This document shows, one piece after another, positions 5,594 through 5,650 of a stretch of 5,650 bases of DNA. Position 1 is the first letter of the stretch, and each line of letters opens with the position of its first letter. The position numbers and the translations under genes were made by a program. Source of the DNA: Flavobacteriaceae bacterium (lineage in GTDB: Bacteria > Bacteroidota > Bacteroidia > Flavobacteriales > Flavobacteriaceae). The notes beneath the pieces were generated by a model that saw only the letters and a program-made list of their open reading frames with translations, was not told the DNA's origin and did not search any database. The DNA is taken from assembly GCA_030633285.1 (NCBI GenBank), contig DAOVTC010000090.1, positions 1-5,650 of the forward strand, read 5' to 3'.

Positions 5594-5650
5594 TTTTTAT
5601 TAATTTTATATTAAACCATCATTCATAAACGTTATCTAATTGATAAATAA

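Noticed and set aside
5594..5650. Possible terminator after the SDR gene
   Set aside because: Only a 5-bp TTATC/GATAA pairing and general AT richness are visible; that is not enough to call a terminator.

Overview
The window looks like chromosomal DNA from a member of the Bacteroidota, most likely Flavobacteriia. It is AT-rich, with intergenic DNA made largely of A/T runs. Genes start without clear Shine-Dalgarno sequences. Several genes are preceded by close matches to the Bacteroidota housekeeping promoter -7 element TAnnTTTG. The protein families (DUF4199, a two-TM DPM1/GtrB-like glycosyltransferase, a PGM2-type phosphohexomutase) and the compact SRP RNA also fit. The exact genus cannot be read from the sequence.

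Layout: four protein genes run leftward on the minus strand. In transcription order they are a DUF4199 membrane protein (4415-3891), a family 2 glycosyltransferase (3882-2926), a phosphoglucomutase/phosphomannomutase (2890-1169) and the N-terminal transmembrane part of an MsbA-like ABC exporter (951-1, cut by the window edge). The first two are 8 bp apart and almost certainly co-transcribed. The mutase and the exporter each have their own candidate -7 element. Divergent to this block, on the plus strand, lie the 4.5S-type signal recognition particle RNA gene (about 4543-4636), a stretch with two inverted repeats, and a complete short-chain dehydrogenase/reductase gene (4793-5593). The last 57 bases hold no recognisable feature.

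How the genes may work together: the mutase interconverts hexose 6- and 1-phosphates and so feeds nucleotide-sugar synthesis. The glycosyltransferase resembles enzymes that move a sugar from a nucleotide sugar onto a polyprenyl phosphate at the membrane. The exporter resembles lipid A/lipid flippases. An envelope glycan or glycolipid theme is therefore plausible, but it is inference from family membership and gene order. The SRP RNA is a separate housekeeping function (co-translational membrane targeting), and the SDR's substrate is unknown.

I see no evidence of a mobile element, CRISPR array, toxin-antitoxin pair, defence system or other undescribed system. The most useful second looks are the 16-bp palindrome between the divergent DUF4199 and SRP RNA promoters, the GC-rich 8-bp hairpin downstream of the SRP RNA, the ATG-less open frame between the mutase and the exporter, and the promoter-like element only 5 bp from the SDR start codon.
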